Source: Blasia pusilla (taxonomy: Eukaryota; Marchantiophyta; Marchantiopsida; Blasiales). Taken from it: a stretch of DNA of 64,000 nucleotides. Of this stretch, positions 41,506 to 51,515 are shown in pieces (within the stretch, counting starts at the first letter, position 1; the number at the start of each line of letters is the position of its first letter). A program made the translations under genes and the position numbers. The notes under the pieces are model-generated. The model was not told where the DNA came from and did no database searches. It worked only from the letters and a program-made list of their open reading frames with translations. The stretch spans positions 15,066,001 to 15,130,000 of the forward strand of contig CM114275.1 in assembly GCA_050084515.1 (NCBI GenBank), read 5' to 3'.

Positions 41506-42350
41506 TTTGCGCTATGCTTCGTTCTCGACAAAGCTTGGGCCCTATAGTTGAGGTCATCAAGGGCTTGTAAATACTGGTCCACCGCCGCTGTATCTTCCAG
41601 GTGGAAAACTTGTTGTAGTTGATTCATGATCGGGACAGCCAAATTCAGGAACCACACCATATCGTTGGCTGTTTGGGACATGAGACGAAGAGCAGGACGG
41701 TGATCGCTAGCACGAGGCATCTTGTCAGAGTCCTCATGGGTTTCGGGCTCTGTTTCAGAGGGTGTTTCGAAATTAACTCTGCCGCGCTTCGATCTTGGCA
41801 ATTCAGTAAACTCCTTGTCCTTCCCTGAAGCCGAAGTATGTGGATGTTGTTTTGGGGCTGCTTCGTGCGGCGGGGTGACTTCGCGGCTCCCACTAGTGAC
41901 CGTTCCGCTCTTTCTTGGCAAGCAGACGGGAGTGACTTGCAACCAATCCAGCGCCTCGTCGGCCGTCAATGCTTGCTTATGAATATATAGATGGATTAAA
42001 AAAGGAGACTGGAAGGACTTCATGCTCGGATGAAGTGCTTCTAGCATTGCGCGTACGTGCCTGTCCACAAAAGAAGCGAAGTCGACTCCCGATGCTTCGA
42101 GGTCCAGGTGCTGATTCCAAAGGATATAGCACATCTTAACGAGCTTATTCGTCAGGTAGTAAGAACGAGCAGGATAAAACAAAGTCATCAAATGCTTGCA
42201 AAATTTTCCAAACAATGGCGGAGACAGCAAAGTAGCTTTGTAGCCATTCCTGCCAAGGCGATCAGACGTTACACAATCAAGTGCCAACAAATCTTTGTGC
42301 TTTACCAGCAATTTGGTGTCATACTCGTACTCTGGAGCGGCCGAGAGCAT
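41466..42350 (-). CDS. E2 ORF3, N-terminal part
   Basis: Open frame of 294 residues after pol. It begins APEYEYDTKLLVKHKDLLAL, continues LFGKFCKHLMTLFYPARSYY and MCYILWNQHLDLEASGVDFA, then a polar Ser/Pro/Glu-rich stretch with a basic patch (LPRSKRGRVNFETPSETEPE) and VWFLNLAVPIMNQLQQV. The joined product (with 40889-41505) would exceed 450 residues. No domain is recognised. Athila-group elements carry an env-like ORF at this place, but this sequence shows no membrane segment, so a DNA- or gag-interacting accessory protein is equally possible. Confidence 0.68.
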   Translation of the reverse strand: MLSAAPEYEYDTKLLVKHKDLLALDCVTSDRLGRNGYKATLLSPPLFGKFCKHLMTLFYPARSYYLTNKLVKMCYILWNQHLDLEASGVDFASFVDRHVRAMLEALHPSMKSFQSPFLIHLYIHKQALTADEALDWLQVTPVCLPRKSGTVTSGSREVTPPHEAAPKQHPHTSASGKDKEFTELPRSKRGRVNFETPSETEPETHEDSDKMPRASDHRPALRLMSQTANDMVWFLNLAVPIMNQLQQVFHLEDTAAVDQYLQALDDLNYRAQALSRTKHSAKWRKQIFSCRIKN

Positions 42351-42785
42351 ATAAGTTGCTCGCCAGTCATCCCACGTCCATTTTTGTGGCTAAGCTCAAT
42401 ACCGAAGACCCTTTCTTCAAAACTTGGCTACTGCAGTCGAGGAACGAAGCTCCCGAGGAGTTCCCCGGATGTCAAGGTCCAATTTTCTTGAAAGAAAGTC
42501 GCCAAAGATTGCTCCTCAAGGGCTTTGACCAACTTTGGTGACAGCTTGACCAGGGGCATGGCCGCACTTCGCAGAATGGGCGTAGAGTCTTCTCAAGGCA
42601 TGATGGTAGATTGATCTCGGTGAACGCCCCACTTTGGTCTGCTACTCAACTTTGTGGTGACTCCGTCCATGAAAATACCCGGCCGATTAAGGAGGGACGC
42701 TTATATAGTCCCGGCATTATGCGGGTTCTTGGCCTTGGCGCAGAGACTGCAGCAGTTAGTTTGGCACTTTGCTCTTTTGCGAAGC

Positions 42786-43730
42786 TCAAATACTCTCGCG
42801 CTTCGCGCATCTGCAAAGTTCCAATATATCGCGCTTTGCGCTTTGGCAAAGCTCCAGTATATTGCGCTTCGCTCTTCTGCAAAGCTTCAGGCAGTCACTC
42901 AACCCCTTCCCTCCGGTTTCAGTCCGAGCAGGGTTGAGGCTCATGATATCGCCAAACATGCATCCCATTGACACGAGTGGGAAGGGCTTGGCCCTGTAAG
43001 GTCCCCAACGCAGTGATCCGTTATCATAGATGGCCAATACCCGGTAGGGTCCCATCCAGTTCAATTTTAACTTTCCGGGGAACTTTATCCGACGGTTATC
43101 TAACAACAGCACCAGGTGTCCAACGCTTATAGATTGTGGCCGGAGATGTCGATCATATAGTTGCTTGCGTTTGTTTTGCACACGTTTGGTCTGGCGTAAA
43201 GGCAACATGCGTGCTTCCTCCAACGCAACTAAGGTATCATTCCTACCTTGGAAAACCTTGACTACCGCCTCCGTTCTTGTTCCTTCCAACACTCGATAAG
43301 TGGGCAAAGCCCATTCAATAGGTGTTAAGGGATGAACGCCATAAGTCAGGAAGAACGGGGTATACTTTGTAGTAACCTTCTCGGCTGTTCGGTATGCCCA
43401 CAATGCAACGGCAATTTTCATATCCCAATCATAGGAATATGTAACCGTCAATCGATTCAATATTCGGCAAATCAGGCCGTTAGATTTTTCCGTCAACCCG
43501 TTGGCTTTAGGGTTGTAGGGCGTGGTCTTCCGATGCTTAATGAGAAAGTGTGACATTAAAGACTCAATAGTCTGGTTCAGAAAATAGGTGCCTTGATCGC
43601 TTACTAATTCTAACGGGCAGCCATACCGGGTGATAATCATTTCATATAAAAATTTGGCCACAGCCTCACTATCATCTTTGCGCGTGGCCACCGCCTCCAC
43701 CATCTTGGTGCAATAGTCGGTAGCTATCAA
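42786..43730 (-). CDS. E2 integrase core and C-terminal domain
   Basis: 314 residues. ATDYCTKMVEAVATRKDDSE begins the core. ELVSDQGTYFLNQ holds the second Asp and NPKANGLTEKSNGLICRIL the Glu. YGVHPLTPIEWALPTYRVLE and KLKLNWMGPYRVLAIYDNGS are C-terminal. The last 40 residues are a repeat (LCRRAKRNILE and variants) encoded by the minisatellite. Catalytic positions are intact. The first Asp (WGIDFVGPI) is in the preceding frame. Confidence 0.88.
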   Translation of the reverse strand: MIATDYCTKMVEAVATRKDDSEAVAKFLYEMIITRYGCPLELVSDQGTYFLNQTIESLMSHFLIKHRKTTPYNPKANGLTEKSNGLICRILNRLTVTYSYDWDMKIAVALWAYRTAEKVTTKYTPFFLTYGVHPLTPIEWALPTYRVLEGTRTEAVVKVFQGRNDTLVALEEARMLPLRQTKRVQNKRKQLYDRHLRPQSISVGHLVLLLDNRRIKFPGKLKLNWMGPYRVLAIYDNGSLRWGPYRAKPFPLVSMGCMFGDIMSLNPARTETGGKGLSDCLKLCRRAKRNILELCQSAKRDILELCRCAKRESI

Positions 43731-43739
43731 AATATATTT

Positions 43740-44252
43740 TCACCTTGTGTGGCGAGTAGCGGGGGAAATGGGGCCCACAAAGTCAATACCCCATTTTTCA
43801 AACGGACCTAGCGGCATGATGGGTATTAAAGGCCACCTTGAGGTAGCCGTTGGTCGACCTGCTCTTTGGCCTGCATCACAACTTTGAATAAAGTTACCTA
43901 CATCTTTGTACATAGTTGGCCACCAATAAAGTGCAACCAAGATTTTCTTAACGGTATTTTTAACAGCGTAGTGTCCACCATAATTAGCCGCATGCATGGC
44001 TCTGATGACGTGGGGGATTTCTTCTGCTTCCAAGCATCGTCGATACTCTTCATCCGCACCTAATTTGAATAGTATCCCCTGCCATATCTCATAGGGTCCT
44101 ATCTTATGTAAAAAGACTGCTCGTTCCTCCACTGTCATAGGGGCAGGAAGTCGTAGAGTAATTAAGAAACGCAAAATATCTTCATAAAAGGATTGGCACA
44201 ACCGGTCCTCCATGATTTGGAATAGGTCTTCATCGGGAAAGGTGTCATCCAC
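43740..44252 (-). CDS. E2 integrase zinc domain
   Basis: HAANYGGHYAVKNTVKKILV has the paired His of the H2C2 zinc domain. QSCDAGQRAG has only the first Cys (usual form C-x2-C), so zinc binding is probably damaged. KWGIDFVGPISPATR contains the first catalytic Asp. It overlaps the RNase H frame by about 90 bases and connects to 42786-43730 across a stop at 43740. Confidence 0.82.
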   Translation of the reverse strand: MDDTFPDEDLFQIMEDRLCQSFYEDILRFLITLRLPAPMTVEERAVFLHKIGPYEIWQGILFKLGADEEYRRCLEAEEIPHVIRAMHAANYGGHYAVKNTVKKILVALYWWPTMYKDVGNFIQSCDAGQRAGRPTATSRWPLIPIMPLGPFEKWGIDFVGPISPATRHTR

Positions 44253-44677
44253 GGATTGTGTGAGGTCGCGTTCGTCATCCTCAACCGAGAAAGAAAATCT
44301 GCGTTGGTATGAACCTTGGCGGCACAGGTAATGACATCAAATGTGAATTCTTGGAGTAACAAGATCCATCGCGTAATGCGACCTGACAGGTCCGCCTTAA
44401 CCATTAATGGTCGGAGCGCGAAATGATCTACATGGAAGACAAACTCATACCCTAATAAATAATGATGGAACTCTTTGCACGAGAAGACCATGCCTAACGC
44501 CTCTCGTTTGGTAGTTGTATATTTTTGTTTAGCTGAGGATAGTTTCCGGCCTGCATAGTAAACCGTGAAATCATGTTTGTTCTCATCCAGTTGGCTAAGC
44601 ACCACTCCAATGGCAAACGAGGATGTGTCCACATATATGTGGAAGGGTTTGGTCCAATCGGGGGGACCAAAGTACAA
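44162..44677 (-). CDS. E2 RNase H
   Basis: FHIYVDTSSFAIGVVLSQLD (Asp), TTTKREALGMVFSCKEFHHY (Glu) and FVFHVDHFALRPLM (Asp) are the RNase H core blocks. AKVHTNADFLSRLRM has the final Asp. The 171-residue frame is open. Confidence 0.85.
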   Translation of the reverse strand: MYFGPPDWTKPFHIYVDTSSFAIGVVLSQLDENKHDFTVYYAGRKLSSAKQKYTTTKREALGMVFSCKEFHHYLLGYEFVFHVDHFALRPLMVKADLSGRITRWILLLQEFTFDVITCAAKVHTNADFLSRLRMTNATSHNPWMTPFPMKTYSKSWRTGCANPFMKIFCVS

Positions 44678-44698
44678 GAGCCTTTTGCAATGTTTCCT

Positions 44699-45853
44699 TT
44701 AAGGCTTCAAATGCCGCTTGGCAGGGTGGGGTCTACTCCCATTCGGTAGATTTTTAAGTAACGCGGTTAGGGCTCTTGCTTTCACCGCATAATCCCTAAT
44801 AAACCGTCGGTAATATCCGACGTGTCCCAAGAATCCTCTCAATTCTCTGAGATTTGTGGGTGGTTCCAATGCAATGATAATATCCACCTTGGCCTTGTCG
44901 ACTTCAATTCCTTGGGCGGACACTCTGTGCCCCAAAAAAATCCCTTGTTTCGTGGCAATATACGATTTTTCCGGATGGAGGGACAAATGTACTTCGTGAC
45001 AACGAGTGAGGGTCAATTCTAATTTTTCCAAGTGTTCGGCTTGTGTATTGAAGATACAAAAGTCCTCCAGGAAAATTTCCACAAACTTCCGTAGATACTC
45101 TTGGACGATGGAGATCATCATCCGTTGGAAGGTGGCCGGCACATTGCACAACCCAAAGGGCATCACACGATACGCAAAAGTTCCCCAGTCCGTGGTGAAA
45201 GTTGTGAGGGGCCGATCTTTTTCTCTCATGGATACCTGGTTATAACCCGAATATCCATCCAAAAAGGTATAACGCTCGTAGCCGGCGACTTTGTCCAAAA
45301 TGCTGTCAGTGAAAGGTAGGGGGTGATGGTCCTTTAAGATGGCCGAATTAAATTTCCAATAATCTTGGCATACTCTGATTTTTCCCGTTTTTTTTTTAGG
45401 TACAATTACAATGGGCGATAACCACTCGCTACTTAACATAGGGTAAATTATTCCTGCTTCGAGATGCTGGTCGATTTTGTCCTTGACTAACAATGAGTAC
45501 TTCGGGTTGAGGCGATACTGCCTGATCCGTACCGAGACCGCACCTTCTTTTAGATCAATCTGGTGTTCACCATACCTTGCTGGAATGCCTCTCATTTCAT
45601 CCATGGAATATGCTAACACATCAAAATACTCAAACAATAACTTTTTGTACTTAATGAGTTGGGTTGGAGACAAATCCGCCGAGAGGCGTAGAGACTTCTG
45701 ACCTATAATTAAGACCTGCACGTAGTCTTTTTCTTGAATCATATTTTTTGTGAACAAGAATGTGCTATGACCTAACTTCTCTTCCTCTCGGGTCAACCTC
45801 TGTTTTCTAGGTACCGACTCTTCGTCTATTTTGTAACATTCTAAATAGTACAC
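44699..45853 (-). CDS. E2 reverse transcriptase
   Basis: 384-residue open frame. Lead-in GIPARYGEHQIDLKEGAVSV, then VPKKKTGKIRVCQDYWKFNS, TFLDGYSGYNQVSM (first Asp at 199) and MPFGLCNVPATFQRMM. The polymerase box reads EIFLEDFCIF (259-268), where the first Asp of the usual DD pair is Glu, a change expected to cripple the enzyme. The thumb block GFLGHVGYYRRFIRDYAVKA follows. The frame is otherwise intact. Confidence 0.9.
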   Translation of the reverse strand: MYYLECYKIDEESVPRKQRLTREEEKLGHSTFLFTKNMIQEKDYVQVLIIGQKSLRLSADLSPTQLIKYKKLLFEYFDVLAYSMDEMRGIPARYGEHQIDLKEGAVSVRIRQYRLNPKYSLLVKDKIDQHLEAGIIYPMLSSEWLSPIVIVPKKKTGKIRVCQDYWKFNSAILKDHHPLPFTDSILDKVAGYERYTFLDGYSGYNQVSMREKDRPLTTFTTDWGTFAYRVMPFGLCNVPATFQRMMISIVQEYLRKFVEIFLEDFCIFNTQAEHLEKLELTLTRCHEVHLSLHPEKSYIATKQGIFLGHRVSAQGIEVDKAKVDIIIALEPPTNLRELRGFLGHVGYYRRFIRDYAVKARALTALLKNLPNGSRPHPAKRHLKP

Positions 45854-46096
45854 ATTAGACGAGGACTCAATAGCTGTAGTCTGCTCTTGATCTGACGTAT
45901 AGCCTTCATCGATTGGTGGCGTTTCTCCTTGGGGTGGTCGTGATTTCCACGACAGCTTGATGAGTCATTTTGAGACCTGGTCCGGAGCCTGGAACGTGAA
46001 CCGTCTCCTTTTCCAGTCCATAGTCACTCTCGCACCGTAAAGCCAGGGCCTTCCAATAAGCAAAGGATAGCCAGTGGCTATTAAGGGCTGCAACAT

Positions 46097-46366
46097 TTAG
46101 TAGTCCAACAGAAATAGCACCCCGCCGAGCATGGTCCGGATCTGAGTGAGTTGTCCGAGGGGTTGCTTCCAGGACTGGTCCGCGAACCGCAGATACTTGT
46201 CGGTGGGCTCGTACTTCGTGTATCCTAGTGCCTGGGCCATCTGTTCCGTCATAATGTTAATTCCACTTCCCGAGTCAATGGGGACCTTCTTAATGGTGTG
46301 TCCCTCAATCTCAACTTCTACCTCTGGGGCTCCCAAATCTTCCACTTCAATACAGAACAAATCCAC
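46097..46366 (-). CDS. E2 protease
   Basis: VEIEGHTIKKVPIDSGSGIN followed by IMTEQMAQALGY matches the pepsin-like D-S-G active site of plant gypsy elements of this type. LGQLTQIRTMLGGVLFLLDY follows. The frame is short because stops separate it from gag (46673) and RT (45853). 45854-46096 holds linker sequence with no domain. Confidence 0.72.
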   Translation of the reverse strand: MDLFCIEVEDLGAPEVEVEIEGHTIKKVPIDSGSGINIMTEQMAQALGYTKYEPTDKYLRFADQSWKQPLGQLTQIRTMLGGVLFLLDY

Positions 46367-46672
46367 TACTGGTAGACTCTTTGCGGACTTCTTGGGTTTT
46401 CTACGGCTTATGTTCCACTACTGCAGAATTTTGCCGTACACAGGATTATCCATTAATAATTGCAGCAAGGTTATATTTGCTGGGGTTGACGCCAAGTCCC
46501 TGAGTAAGTCATGGGCTTCCAAGACCAGAGGTGACGTCACAATGGCTTGTACTATCGGAGCCGTTCTGGTTCTCGAATTCTTTGTTGTCTGCCTCCCTTC
46601 TGGCCCTTGGTCCTTGCGAACTTGAGCCCAAACCTGGTCCTCGATATCCTGATGGAAGTACTTAGGGTGACT

Positions 46673-47581
46673 TCAATCGAAGGCCGGGTCAACATTGCCT
46701 TTTAGGATGGCCTTCCCGGCGCGGAAGGCATCGACACTTTTTGTCTTGGGGTCTTTATCTTTGCGCGAAGACGAAGCACCTTTCCTTGCTTTGGGGGTCC
46801 CAGCAAACTGGTTCTTGGACCTTGTGGTGACAGCAAGAACGGTGTTTTGGAGTTCCTTGGGCCAGTCCGATGATTCTTCAGCCGCTGTTCTGTCCGAGTC
46901 CTCCTCCCTGATAGTGACTGGCCTTGTCCTGGGGGACCCTAACTCTTCCACTCGGACGAGTTGCACATTTACGTCATTCTTGGACTCTGGTTGGACTGTA
47001 GGGGTGTTGACATACTTTACCAACAACCGTGGGACCTAGGGCTCTGGGCGCTCCAGTGAAGTGTGCCCGCCCTTCTTGCAATTTCCGCACAATGGATTGA
47101 GTCCTACTGGCCGCTTTGGATTTGGGCAATTATTAGCCCAATGGTCAACTGCCCCGCAATTGTAACAACAATTCCTTTTTATGGGTGGCGTGAAGGCTGC
47201 CGTGCCCATAATCTATCTAAGGGGTCTCTGTTCCCCGTATTCCGGAGGCACATATCTGGTGATCCAACTTCGTCCGGGATTAGGCGGTGGCACAGCTTGG
47301 ATTGCATAACACCCTTCCCACTGTTCGGGTTCATACCACCCTTCTTCCATAGTTGGATCTTCTTGGACCCAACATAAATCTCTCTGAATATGACATTCCT
47401 GAGCAGTATGCCCTTGGGTTCTGCAGGTATTGCACCAGATGTTGGGCCTCATCAGACCTGGTCGTCTTCTGGGGTCCTTCTGCGCCGCCAGATGTACCTT
47501 CAATTCCGCCATTTTTTTACTTAACTCTTCAATGGCAGACTTGCTCGACCTCTTCGATGTCCCTCGTACTGGACTTACCAA
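46673..47581 (-). pseudogene. E2 gag nucleocapsid region
   Basis: WCNTCRTQGHTAQEC (about 47440) is a CCHC knuckle, and a second is readable around 47150 (HWANNCPNPKRPVG) in a shifted frame. Tail MLVKYVNTPTVQPESKNDVN and KARKGASSSRKDKDPKTKSV match E1. A region of about 300 bases (46370-46672) between this and the protease has no recognised domain. Confidence 0.7.
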
Positions 47582-48538
47582 CCGCTGGGGAAGGTGCTTT
47601 GTTGGCCTGGTTTTCCTTCGATGCTTGGGAGAGTGGTGGCGCGTGCTCGGAGGCCTTGTAGGCCTCTGTAAATGCTATGACTGCTTCCATTGAATCTTGT
47701 TGGCCTCGCCAGAAATACCGGTCCATTTCTTTGGACAGTCCCGACACAAACCAATCTACCAATAGTGAGGTAGTAGTGTGTTCAAGTTTATTTACAAGGC
47801 TACGAAACCTTTGGGTGTATTCCCTGAGAGTTTCCTTCTTTTTACGATTCAGGTCGCAAAGCTTCGTTAGAAGCATGTCCTCAAACTCCACGTCACGGAA
47901 CTCATGAAGAAAGGCCTCCACTACCTTTTTCCAGGTTTCCGTGATATCCGCTCCAAGACCCTCGTACCATTGGCTTGCTCACTTCTTAAGCAAGCCAGGA
48001 AAGACTCACAACAAATCATCCTTTGAGCCTTCCCCATTAGCGTTAGCTACATGGGAAAATTCAAGCACAAAGTTGTCAACATCATCTCGCCGTCCCCCTG
48101 CAAACGTGGGGTATCTTAGCAACGTCTTTCTAGTGTTGGCCATTGGGAAATTTTTGCTGCTGGTTCCCAGGCTTGATGCTCGGGAGGGAGGAGGCAGTGG
48201 TTCCGATCTAGTTGATTTGGTTGGCTCCTTGTCCCCCGAGTCCCCAAAGGGATTCCAGGTTGACTCTTCGTCTCACTGCGAACTGGCAGGAGACATGCTG
48301 TGGAGCGTATTCCTGTCCCTCTTCTTGTTCTTGGGCTTCGTGCAAGGCCAAAGACTGGGAGACAACCCCGACGGTCTCTTAGACGGGTGATCTTCTTGTT
48401 GCTTATTGCGTCGATTAGCTTGCTGATCTCGCGAAGAGGGCCGGGAGACTTCCATGAGTCCCTTCTGGGATTCGGGAGCTTGCTTCCGCACCCATGATCA
48501 CCACAAGGTAGGGGTCCATGGAGGGAAATTGGATCTTC
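47529..48538 (-). pseudogene. E2 gag capsid region
   Basis: FLHEFRDVEFEDMLLTKLCD, LREYTQRFRSLVNKLEHTTT and LVDWFVSGLSKEMDRYFW are retrotransposon gag capsid. The upstream part (DDVDNFVLEFSHVANANGEG) is separated by a TGA at 47979-47981, the same codon that is TAA in E1. Upstream of that is Ser/Pro-rich sequence (DHPSKRPSGLSPSLW). Confidence 0.75.
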
Positions 48539-48895
48539 CTAATTCCTAAAGCCTACAGGTGCTCTTACTCTACTTGCTAGGTTTTCCTCCCATAAACAGA
48601 AGTACCGGGTCATCACCAAGTACAATTGGCGTTCATGGGCAAAGCACCGTTCGGCGACTAGTTCTTTCACAATACTAATTAGTTGTTCTATCTTTTCTAG
48701 CACCAATGCAGCAAACCGGTCGTTATCTTCTTTCATCCATTGTCTTAGGGGAATAGCTAGAGATAGCAGATGGTCTTCAGTAAGAACTAGATGGTTGGGT
48801 CTTCTAGGAGATGAGGCTTCTTTCCTCGCTCCTGGGTTCCCCATGTGTCTCTCTCCCTCTCCAGCAAAGCTTATGGTCCCCGGCAGTGGCGCCAA
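48539..48895 (-). CDS. E2 gag N-terminal segment
   Basis: 118 residues starting immediately after the primer site: ISFAGEGERHMGNPGARKEA, HLVLTEDHLLSLAIPLRQWM, FAALVLEKIEQLISIVKELV. Nearly identical to E1 31790-32143. Domain unknown. Confidence 0.6.
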   Translation of the reverse strand: MAPLPGTISFAGEGERHMGNPGARKEASSPRRPNHLVLTEDHLLSLAIPLRQWMKEDNDRFAALVLEKIEQLISIVKELVAERCFAHERQLYLVMTRYFCLWEENLASRVRAPVGFRN

Positions 48896-50173
48896 AAAAG
48901 TTTGCTTCTATATGTAATATATAAGAGTTTCAATTTTACAGTCCTTTACTGAGTTCGATCCCCAAGAGGATCATTGGTTGATGAAAAGAGAGTTCAAAAT
49001 TACAATTTTGTTGTAATAGTTGTATTTAAGTGTGTATGATTTAAATTCAATGTCTTATCAATATCTTCGGATCTTTCTTAGTACCAAGGTTTCTTTCCTC
49101 TATTCTCTCTAGTGGAGTTGACAACACGCTCAGGAAGATTTCCTCTCAATATCAAGAAACCTAACAGAGACCTCAACATGAAAGTTGGCTTCTCCTACTT
49201 TCGGACCCCAATCCGTCTCGGCAGGCTACTCTCTGTCAAATAGATTTCCTACAACTCTATGTTGATTACTCCATTGATGAGAAAGGTTTCGCCTCATTCA
49301 CTCTTCACTCTACAAACCCAAAAAGAATACTTAGACATAAGCATTGCACATCAGAATGAATGAATGATTGCTTTACTACTCCATCAAGAATGAGAAAGCT
49401 TCAAAAGTGTATACAAGCTTGAGAGGGTACTACTCCCTTGCTCGGACCATTCCTATAGCATAAGGACTTTGTAAGAGAATGATGATGATAGCTACTTGCA
49501 TGTTTCTTAAATACTCTGAAGTAGGAGTGATCCAAAGATTCGAAGCGTTCTTGATGAAGTTGGTGTCTCTTCAACATTTATAACTACCTAGATCTATGGT
49601 GCTCTTCTCTTTTCCTAAGATCCCTATGAATTTGCAGAACAAAACTGCTTTAACTACTTATCAGATACAAAGAGTTGTGCCTTTTCCTATTCTAACTGTT
49701 CTAACTATGTGTCGCTTGAAATCAATGTCAATCTTAGCTTCGCTTTGCTGTTAAGTCTGGACCTCTTTTGCTTCGCTTGAGGACGAAGCTCTTTCTCTCG
49801 ATCTAAAGACGAAGCGCTTCATTCTTTGTTCTTGTTCCAGGTGATTCGTTCAAGAGCGAAGTACTTCTTTCTCTTCTTCTTCATGCTTTGTTCAGGAGCG
49901 AAGCACTTCATAGACAAGTTTTTAACAGAGCTTCGTTGTCTTTTCGAAGTTTCTTGATGGGTCTTTAGACTTTGTTATTGTATTCTCCTCTCCTCTCAAG
50001 AAAATCCTTGATTTTCTATCTCTCTTCCTTGTCCTTGGAGCTTCGTGATTCACTTTAATCTTACTCATTCTTCTCCATAATAATATATAATAATCAAAAT
50101 CATAGTGTATATACAAGTCTTCATTGAATAAAAAGATGTATTTCTTCAAAAGTACAAAATTGTGGATATCACA
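48896..50173 (-). repeat. E2 5' LTR
   Basis: Minus strand starts TGTGATATCCACAATTTTG (50173) and ends AAACTTTTT beside the primer site at 48875-48894. About 1.28 kb, longer than the E1 LTRs because of extra GCTTCG-containing sequence at 49740-49910. TATATA-type sequence lies near 50090-50105. Confidence 0.85.
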
Positions 50174-50178
50174 AGATG

Positions 50179-51153
50179 GCCAACATAAGTATGAGGCATA
50201 ATTTGCTAGTGTTTAAGCAGAGCAGGATCTTTGTGGGCCAAGGCAAGCTACAGACCAAAGTGTTTGTGGAATGTCAGGACGGACCTTTGGCAAGACATAA
50301 AGGAGAGAAATCCACGCTTGCTATTTTGACCAAGAGGTTCTTCTGGCCCAACATGAAGAAAAATATTGCTCAATATAAAGACCTATGTGACCTGTCAAGC
50401 GAAAAGAGTTTCTTATGCAAAGAAGCAAGGCTTACTTCATCATTTGCTGATCCCGCAAGGACCCTTGCAAAGTGTAAGCATGGTTTTCATTACGAGTCTT
50501 CCAAAATCTAAGGGATACAACGCCATAGCAAGTTAGGGAGGTTTGTGCAGACAAGAGATTCTACGATGGCCTATACAACTTCCATACTGTTCCTAAACAG
50601 CTGGTGGCGAGCTCATGGGTTGCCTAGGAGCATTTTTTCCGATCGAGATCCAAAGTTTACCAATGCCTTCTAGAAACACCTATTCATGAGGTTCAAGACC
50701 AAACTCAACTTTAGTACTACCTTCCATCCTCAAAAAAATGGGCAAACGGGAAAAGTAAACGTACTTGGTCATGAACCAGTACGTAAAGAATTACATGAGT
50801 GTGGACCAAGAAGATCGGGCAAAGTGGCTAAGCAGGGCTGAGTACTGTTAGAACTTGACCAAGTATTTTGCAATGGGAGAATCTCCGTTTCTTTTGGCGT
50901 ATCAAAGAGAATCACAAGGGCCTCTTGGCTTAATTCTTTCAAGGGGCGCTATATCGGCATACACTTGTCAAGCAAAGGCAAAAATTTTGTTAGAAGAAAT
51001 GTAGGAATGCCAAGAGTGAGCGAGAAGAAGTCTTGCAAAGGCTCAACTAAGGTACGTGAAGCATGCTAACAAGAGTCGGCCCAAGTGAGTTTTCAAGTAG
51101 AGGAACAAGTGTGGTTGAGTGTGAGGAATCTCACTCTTCCGAATGAATAGTCA
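50179..51153 (+). pseudogene. E3 integrase (continues from 40580)
   Basis: RHKGEKSTLAILTKRFFWPN is the zinc domain and SIFSDRDPKFTNAF contains the second catalytic Asp (about 50630-50670). FSTTFHPQKNGQTGKV is the Glu region, frameshifted. The zinc site is degenerate (QDGPL for HDGPL; CDLSS where C-x2-C is usual). Numerous stops occur, for example 50509-50511. Confidence 0.8.
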
Positions 51154-51515
51154 GTGAAATTTTCAGCCATGTATGCTCCATCGTATGTGATCAAGGCAAA
51201 AATGTTTGAATATGTGTATACATTGGAGCTACAAGAAGAGTTCAAAATTCACTTGACTTTCCATGTGTCATTATCGAAGAAGTGTCTTCAAGATAATGTG
51301 CGTCCGGAGTGGAGAATTTTTTTGAGACCACAACCGGTCAACATAAATGAGGAACCAAAGTTCGAGGTGGAGACCATTCTACGTTCTAGACATAGAGCCA
51401 CCAAGCACGATTACTTAGTCAAATAGAAAGGCTACCATGTGAAAGAGGAAACTCGAATTGCGGAGGCAGATCTAGAACATGCGCAAGAGGTGATACAAGA
51501 CTTCAAATAGATGCA
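51154..51515 (+). pseudogene. E3 integrase C-terminus and chromodomain
   Basis: YVYTLELQEEFKIHLTFHVS then FEVETILRSRHRATKHDYLV continues, after a TAG at 51424-51426, as KGYHVKEETRIAEADLEHAQ. This is the usual chromodomain pattern (Y-x-V-E-x-I-L, YLVKWKGY). The TAG stands exactly where the chromodomain Trp would be (TGG to TAG). The chromodomain identifies E3 as a chromovirus and would direct integration to particular chromatin. Confidence 0.85.

Larger units (their letters stand above)
40581..50173 (-). mobile_element. LTR retroelement E2 (Tat/Athila-like) with truncated 3' LTR
   Basis: Minus-strand element inserted in the integrase region of E3 with a 5-bp duplication AGATG (40576-40580 and 50174-50178). 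Order from the right: 5' LTR, primer site GGCGCCACTGCCGGGG, gag, protease, RT, RNase H, integrase, ORF3, polypurine tract, and a 133-bp partial LTR. The TGGCGCC-type primer site right against the LTR and an ORF downstream of pol suggest the Tat/Athila branch of Ty3/gypsy. It is the complete relative of E1. Confidence 0.85.
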
